A stretch of DNA of 64,000 nucleotides, from NCBI GenBank assembly GCA_026419785.1, contig JAODTK010005822.1, forward strand, positions 310,001-374,000, given 5' to 3'. Shown here piece by piece: positions 58,365 through 64,000 of the stretch. Position 1 is the stretch's first letter. Each line of letters starts with the position of its first letter. The notes beneath the pieces are model-generated. The model was not told where the DNA came from. It searched no databases and saw nothing but the letters and a program-made list of their open reading frames with translations. The position numbers were made by a program, and so were the translations under genes. Source of the DNA: Sclerodactyla briareus (lineage: Eukaryota; Echinodermata; Holothuroidea; Dendrochirotida; Sclerodactylidae).

Positions 58365-58735
58365 TATTAAATAATAAATAATATCTCGGTCTTATATAGC
58401 GTTTTCCACGTCGAAGGAAATACTCAAAGGGCGTCAAGATTTACTTGATCATTAGTGATGGTCCACACCTGCCATATAGCAGCAACTCTTGCTTGTTCTC
58501 TCCCGACGCACCATTCAAGTACGTCACTTCATCGTGTTCCCTGGGGGCTGCCACTCGGGGCGCCGCTACTCTTCACAAGCACCGCACAACGGTACCACTT
58601 TGACACGTGGGTTGGCGTGAACCATTCAGGAGAACAGCAACAGCCACTGCGGAAAAGTCCTCGGGCTTCCATGGGCCTCCCGACTCACAAATCACTAGTT
58701 TTGCAGTATGGAGCTCTACCGAATGGGCCTAATAC
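58365..58735 (-). mobile_element. SINE-like element with L2-like tail (inverted)
   Basis: Reverse complement starts near ATTCGGTAGAGCTCCATACT, GCAAAACTAGTGATTTGTGA, GTCGGGAGGCC, which resembles a tRNA head (A box GGTAGAGC; a loop CTGCAAA, as in tRNA-Cys; a degenerate B box). It ends TAAATCTTGACGCCCTTTGAG, GAAAACGCTATATAAGACCG, then an ATTATTTATTATT tail. The body does not match the SINE at 47870. The tail call is firm, the tRNA head is tentative. The 124-codon plus frame 58455-58829 overlaps it and is not accepted. Confidence 0.55.
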
Positions 58736-59250
58736 GTCCGGTTTCTTATTTTTTTTTACAGGTTGGAACGGCATTTTACAAACGAGGATAACGAGGACAG
58801 TGATCATAAGGCATAATGACCGTTTTTAAAGATATAGGAATACTTACGAATGTTGTGTCATCATTTTTTGAATCATTTTGTGAGATTAAGATCAGTAACA
58901 TTACGTAATGAAGACGATCCATGCGAGTGGTTTGTATTGGAAGATTATTAAAAAAGAGTTGTATTACGGGTTATAAATATATTGCCCATGCACCCCCCCC
59001 CCCCCCCTAGCCCCCACGTTTTATATGTCATCCAATGAACTGATGAATGTGTCTGGTCAGAGAACCCACGCAAAACCCAGATGTACGGTGAACGGTCTTA
59101 TTCTATGCAGCCTGCCCCCACTGTGGGTCAGCTCCCGATAGCATTCGTCAAGCACCTACTCTGGCCTACCTTAAGACCAAATGAAAACACATTTGTTCAA
59201 GTCTGTTTTTTCGTAATTGTATCATAAAACTGCTTATTCTTAACCGTTTG
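58736..59250. other. Unassigned DNA with C15 tract
   Basis: C15 at 58993-59007 followed by TAGCCCCCACG. No gene recognised. Confidence 0.45.
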
Positions 59251-59469
59251 TTAAAGGGCGTTTCACACTTGTGCGATACGATACCGTACGATACGATACG
59301 ATAAATTTATCGGATCCGAGTCTGAAAAAAAGCTGTTATTTTCACTAGGAATTGCTCAAACTGTCGTTGCGGATACGAACGAGTACGATAAATTTATCGG
59401 ACGTCAAGTTGAAACTTTTTTCAACCTTTATAGTGAAAATTCGGAGCGATAGATGAGCAATGCAGTGAT

Positions 59470-60293
59470 TGATTTTAAAAACAGGTATGGGGGGAGTTTG
59501 GCGTGAAAAGCAGGCCCATGCGAGGGGGGGGGGTACTAGGGTGCCCCCAGATTTTTGAAACGCCTACCGATTTCAGGTCATTGGTCAGCACCCCCATTCG
59601 ATTTTTGAGCTTAAAGGCCTTCCATGGATCAATATTTGCACGAAAGTTGTTATCCCGGTTTTCGATCAGCTGGCTGCGAAGGTGCTATTCAGTGTACTTG
59701 AGCAACTTAATGGAAGATATTCCAATATAGACCCCAAGTCACATTGATGTTATTTGATGATGATCTGATAGTATGATAAAAAGATCTCTTGAAGTTCCTT
59801 ATATGTTCATAGAATCATCAGGCACCCCTAACAACTTCTAAATACGAAAGTTAATTTCAAGAATTTTCATCGGTTATAAAATGTACATATTTCTATATGT
59901 TGGCTGCAGGCACCCTAGCGTAACATTCAACATTGGGGGAGGGGTGCGGGGTTGGCACATTGCAGGCTCCCAGCACGGTATTAGTGGAAGGTTGCCAGTT
60001 GTAAAGCTGCCTTGACGAAAATCTCAGCACATTTTGTTTCTATCGCCGTTAGTTGTGCTTTGTTAATTTGGGTAATGTACGTGAACAGGTTATGAAGTCA
60101 GTGCAAAGGGCCCTTTTCCGGTGGTCTGTGAGGCCCATTTGTTGTAATTCATTTGCCTCAACTTCGCGGCAACTGATAATAATTGCTTTGATGGGCACAT
60201 CACCATAAACCACCGTGCCTACCCGAAAATAGGCCTACTACGTTTCACAAACGGTCTTACGGCTGTAGGCAGACACTGTCTAGGCATAAGCCA
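59470..60293. other. Unassigned DNA inside the possible transposon
   Basis: G9 tract near 59525 and G-rich sequence near 59935. The 75-codon frame 59503-59730 crosses the G tract and has no motif. Confidence 0.4.
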
Positions 60294-60351
60294 CCCCCCC
60301 CCCCCCCCAAAAAAAAAAAAAAAAAAAAAAAAAATTGTTTTTTTTTTTTTT
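60294..60351 (+). repeat. C15-A26-TTG-T14 homopolymer cluster
   Basis: Fifteen C (60294-60308), about 26 A (60309-60334), TTG, then 14 T (60338-60351). The A and T runs form a near-perfect hairpin. Exact lengths may be unreliable. Confidence 0.9.
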
Positions 60352-61399
60352 AAGTTCAAGGGCCAAGTTTATTCCCTAATATCCCCCAAAAACAATTTTA
60401 CAAACAAAACATGCTTAATAATGAACAATATAATAATCAGAAAATTGTAGTATCGGGTTAATAACGTACACTGGGGAGGTAGAGGAACCAGAAAATAAGT
60501 GGAAACTTTTATAGTCTGGCACCTTCGTGAATTTAGTATAAACTATACAGAATGATAACAAATTGTGATTTTAAAGGAGGGGCGGGGGGCAAGGAGATAG
60601 TTTAACATTTATCAGGAGTGCTTGGTTCAATTCGTGGTATTAGGGTGTGCGGAACTGGCGAAAAAAATCCTATAATCATTGAAGGTCTACGGCAACAAAA
60701 ATGATCTAACTCATACTTTCTTAGTAGATTGTTCAAATTTTTGTTTGAGAAGCCGAATGCCACGAAAAGCCAACAAACAAAAAACAAAAAACGCGCTGAC
60801 GATGCGCTGTATCTATCTTTCCGTTACATGTATAAGAGAAGTGGGCCCACGTGTAAACGGTCAATAACTTTGTCGATTATGCAAATTGATTTTTGTCCAT
60901 AGTGTCATCTCAAGTGTGGTGAACATATAGGTAGGCACGAAAGGAGAATTTGTTTAGGACTTGATTGCATGTTTTCAAACCCCACCCCCCCTTCCCCATT
61001 ACAACAATGCCGGCATCCAAAACGCCATTTTCTTAACACTGCACAACACCCTTTAGTCTATCTGATCCTATTGTTAAGGATTAGCTTTGCCCAAGCCTGA
61101 CGTGCTGTTGTTAAACGACGATGGAGAAATATATAACGAAAAACAAAAAGGCAGGGGATCGTGCACATTGTATGGCGGGTTACGTGATGACGTACAATAC
61201 AGGCGCGGAGCCGGAGGGCGAAACAATTCTGGACATGAGGAAATTTAGGACGAAAATTTTGAGCGGAAACTCTCTGACAAATGGACCAAAATATCTGCTG
61301 ACTGGGCTACATTCCTTTCAATCAAATGCCCGAAAAATGCACACATTTCCATGACATTGTTCGATGTTCAAGCAAATTTTCAATTGCGGCAGCCTAGCC
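60352..61399. other. Unassigned DNA
   Basis: No gene recognised; frames of 61-77 codons (60602-60867, 61121-61354) show no domain. C-rich run near 60983-60995. Confidence 0.4.
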
Positions 61400-62440
61400 T
61401 CCAAACCCAATTGGAAGGGTCCTCGATGGAATATCTCTAAACACATGGCTATGGTAGGAATTGAGACCACGACGAAAAGAAATGTAAGGATTCACATCGA
61501 TCAGTTTTCGGAAATTACTGTCAATTTCAAGTGATGCATACTGCCCTAAGTCGCGGGATGTGCCGATCCCTGGCAAATATGAGGAGGGGGGGGGGGGGGG
61601 GTCGGTAAGATATTTTCTTGCACGGTACGCGTCAACTGATGGTGGCGAGAATCGTAAGAATAACGTAGCATCAGTTCTTCAAGGTTGTTTTGAAATATAC
61701 AATTCAGAAAGTAATTTTCAATTTTTGGGATGTTGCTTACTGCATACGACATGGGAAAGTACCGTTTCGGAAATCTGCGGGATCATAAGGCTCAAAATTT
61801 CCTTGTACCTCATACGAGACCAGTGACGCTGGCCAAAATTGCCAAGGAATAAACATCAATCACTTCCTTCAAGAACTTTCTGAAATAAAAATTCTGAAAA
61901 TTAATTCTAATTTTAGAGCGTTGACTCACTCCATACAGGCGGGAATTGCCTTCCTGCAATCTGAGGGGTCTCTAAAACGAAAAAATTTCCTGGTACCCTA
62001 TACGTCCCACTGATGGTTTTCGGCTGGCCCGAAATGGTAGGAAAACGTATCGATCAGTTCCTCACAAGACGTTTTAGAAATATGAATTATGAAATTTATT
62101 GCCAATTGTAGGGACGGTGGCTAAATGAAATACGGTCTGGAAATGTTCGTTTCCTTCATCGGGGGTTGTAAAACAAAAAATCTGGACCCTACGCGTCAAA
62201 ACCGTGGCCAGAATTGTACGGACTAACATGAACAGTTCATTCAAGAATGTCTTGAAATGAAAATTCGGGCAATTTATAGACGTTTCAGAGATGTTGCTTA
62301 CTGCCCAAATGCCCGGGAAGTGCCACTCCCTACAATCTGGAGGGTCTGTAAACTCAAAAGTAATGGTTCGCTACGCGCCAACACAGTGGTGGGCGCTCCG
62401 ATAGTGGTCTTACTCATATCACCATATGCCCCCCCCCTCC
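61400..62440 (+). repeat. Satellite-like tandem array, five diverged ~190-bp units
   Basis: Each unit contains GATCAGTTC.T.AAG/ TTTTGAAATA, AATT.TGAAA.TAATT..CAATTTTTAG, a GATGTTGCTTACTGC-like landmark, GGGAAGTGCC..TCCCTGCAATCTG, GAGGGTCTGTAAACTCAAAA, TTTCCTGGTACCCTACGCGTC and GGTGGCCGAAATTGTAAG. The landmark lies at about 61535, 61730, 61920, 62118 and 62291. The first unit carries a G16-17 tract (about 61585-61602) in place of the ATCTGGAGGG phrase. Frames of 60-88 codons across it follow the repeat and are not genes. Confidence 0.8.
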
Positions 62441-63940
62441 AATAGTCAAAACAGATCGCCGCCCCTGTTCATTAACAACTGAAGACAGTGAAACGACAAA
62501 GTAATTTATTATCAAGTGATAATATGAGCAGCAGGATTTTAGCTCAATGATATAGAATAAAACAATTTGCATCTCGAAACAGCCAGAATATTCAAAGGGG
62601 GAAGATGAAACACTCCATTCCCTTATGACTATCATGACGGCCGGTCCATAATGGGGACCCTAAGTTACCTTTTCCCCCAGAAACCTGGCTACTAAGCCCG
62701 CCTGTTCACTGTTATTGCTTGCTCATGGGTCGCCCTTGCATCGTGCTGATAATTAACAGATTGGGGTACCGTTACCGCGGTACATCAGTGTGTACTGTCT
62801 AATTGGAATCACGCTATTCGATAAGGAAAACTAATCAACGAAGTATAAAAATTGCAAAAGAAAAATCTGAAATGAAAATGACGAAAAGTAGGTTTTTGTG
62901 TAGGGGGATAGGGTGAGGTGTCTGTTGTCGGAGGAGCTCAGCACCCCCAGTATAAAAATCGTTCGCAGGGGCCTGGTGAAAAGTGGTTTTGATGAATGTA
63001 TTGGGTTAATGACGTATTAGGGGGAAGTCATCGGCCCTGATTGCGCGTCTCGGCCCTATTTGCCGCAAAGCATGGGACTTAAGCAAACCATATTTAGTTC
63101 GAATCCATGATGCCTCCCCCATATACAATAGTAGCGTGACCATGTGAGGTAATGGGGAGGGGCGTGTTGTGTCGGCGCCCCACCACATATCATGTGACAT
63201 GCAAAGGCAGGAAATATGTGGTTGGTAGTGAGTGGCCGGGGGAGGGGGTGTTGGTCCATTCGAGAGGGGCAGGGGTAGGAGGGAGTTTTTCCAGAGAGGG
63301 TCGATCCATAGCCTGGCGTATTGACGGGAACTTCATCCTACTCTCACCAGTGAAGAACATTCGGGAAAAGAAACGAAGGAAGCACGGAAAAAAGCGTGGG
63401 GGGGTGATCCCGTCCACACCGCGTTCCTGTCTCTACGCTCAGACCCCGTGGGTCAGGGCTGTCCGCCTGGGGGTCAAGTAGCTGATGGTTGGGCAAACTG
63501 CGCTGGGTACCTCGGAGAGTGGGGAAGACAGGCTCATCCTCGCCACTGTCTCAGAGGAGGTTGCGGATTGGAAGCGGCGGGTGAATGAGGCTAAATGCCT
63601 TCTCCAACATGCGCTTTCATGATTAATTGTATTTGGGCAGATGAATCGTGAGGAAGTTTATGTATGGGATGAAGTTCATTTTGTCCAGAAAACGGTTTAA
63701 TCCAATGGCCCCGGTCCTATCTGCTCGTGATGTCTCCAGACTGAGAAAAGGTTATAACTGTTGTTGTTTGATCAAAATGGGAGGATCACACCTTGTCCGC
63801 GCCTCCTGCAACTACTGAGAAAGACACACTTTCGAATTCTGTCGTCCTGCGGCTATTCAACCGCCTGAAGCGACACAAGGGGAAAACTTGTGCTTTTCTT
63901 TCCTCAACTAAATCCCATCACTTTCTCCGTTATGTGGGCC
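62441..63940. other. Unassigned DNA up to the right inverted end
   Basis: No transposase or other domain recognised. Frames 63152-63481 (109 codons, basic, glycine/arginine-rich) and its opposite-strand partners are G-rich composition products. The phrase AGTTCGAATCCATG near 63097 looks like a tRNA B box, but no A box or stems accompany it. Confidence 0.4.
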
Positions 63941-64000
63941 GAGACGTCCGATAACATTATCGTACGACATTGTTTGTTATCGCACAAGTGGCACTCTCCC

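Larger units (their letters stand above)
59255..64000. mobile_element. Possible large DNA transposon bounded by inverted end sequences (right end at or past window edge)
   Basis: The left end, directly after TTAA (59251-59254), reads AGGGCGTTTCACACTTGTGC, GATACGATACCGTACGATAC, ... ATAAATTTATCGGA. The reverse complement of the last bases of the window reads GGGAGAGTGCCACTTGTGCG, ATAACAAACAATGTCGTACG, ATAATGTTATCGGACGTC. Shared in order are CACTTGTGCGATA, GTACGATA and TATCGGA. The left end also repeats internally (GTACGATAAATTTATCGGAC at about 59384). A TTAA target would suit Kolobok or piggyBac types, but no transposase was recognised in the 4.7 kb between, and the outer right flank is not visible. 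Two separate small elements in opposite orientation remain possible. Confidence 0.45.

Noticed and set aside
63040-63115. tRNA gene suggested by AGTTCGAATCC
   Set aside because: No A box, D arm or anticodon stem at the right spacing.

Overview
This window looks like repeat-rich intergenic DNA from a metazoan nuclear genome. I infer a marine invertebrate deuterostome, perhaps an echinoderm, with low confidence. The reasons are degraded L2/CR1-type and R2-type LINEs, tRNA-derived SINEs that borrow an L2-like tail, TTAGGG-type telomere-like DNA, recurrent AGGCCTAT words, many G/C homopolymer tracts and abundant tri- and dinucleotide microsatellites. There is no sign of bacterial gene packing. 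I found no host gene, tRNA gene, rRNA gene or CRISPR array that I could defend. The longest open frame is 162 codons and runs through a poly-G tract; the only frames with recognisable homology belong to retrotransposons.

Layout. 1-11.5 kb: mostly unassigned sequence with pieces of two dispersed repeat families (one at 858-1215, one at 3120, 7140 and 10205), Ty3/gypsy-like fossils near 1.6 and 8.8-9.4 kb, and a probable foldback element (10512-10923). 11.59-12.55 kb: 3' end of an L2/CR1-type LINE. 12.8-21.1 kb: a doubtful gypsy-like remnant, a 21-base G tract, another repeat copy (16100-16700) and long unassigned DNA. 21.1-23.1 kb: a dense mosaic of a SINE-like sequence, a duplicated ~250 bp block, a long hairpin, two microsatellites, a TTAGGG tract and two more dispersed-repeat copies. 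25.6-29.5 kb: tandem repeats, dominated by a ~1.24 kb minisatellite with a 40-bp unit. 32-39.9 kb: a short-period repeat found at two loci in opposite orientations and three sets of diverged 250-370 bp tandem repeats. 45.4-49 kb: an R2-type (endonuclease-bearing) LINE on the minus strand, interrupted by a tRNA-Lys-derived SINE. 49.6-50.4 kb: GGTT-rich and TA-rich simple sequence. 52.8-54.4 kb: a longer L2-type LINE with readable reverse transcriptase motifs. 54.86-55.2 kb: a second copy of the same SINE, inverted. 57.2 and 58.4 kb: further inverted LINE/SINE tails. 59.255 kb to the end: sequence bracketed by inverted end-like sequences that may be one large DNA transposon, containing a five-unit ~190 bp tandem array.

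How the parts relate. The clearest biological relationship is between LINEs and SINEs. At seven places an AAAGCGCT...GCGCTATATAA-type 3' tail ends an L2-like LINE or a tRNA-headed SINE, which fits SINEs copied by the LINE's reverse transcriptase. All recognised coding copies are disrupted, so nothing here appears able to move itself. I saw no new molecular system; the most interesting items are the SINE family, the possible large inverted-repeat element and several unclassified repeat families. All alignments were made by eye, so repeat boundaries are approximate to about 10-40 bp.
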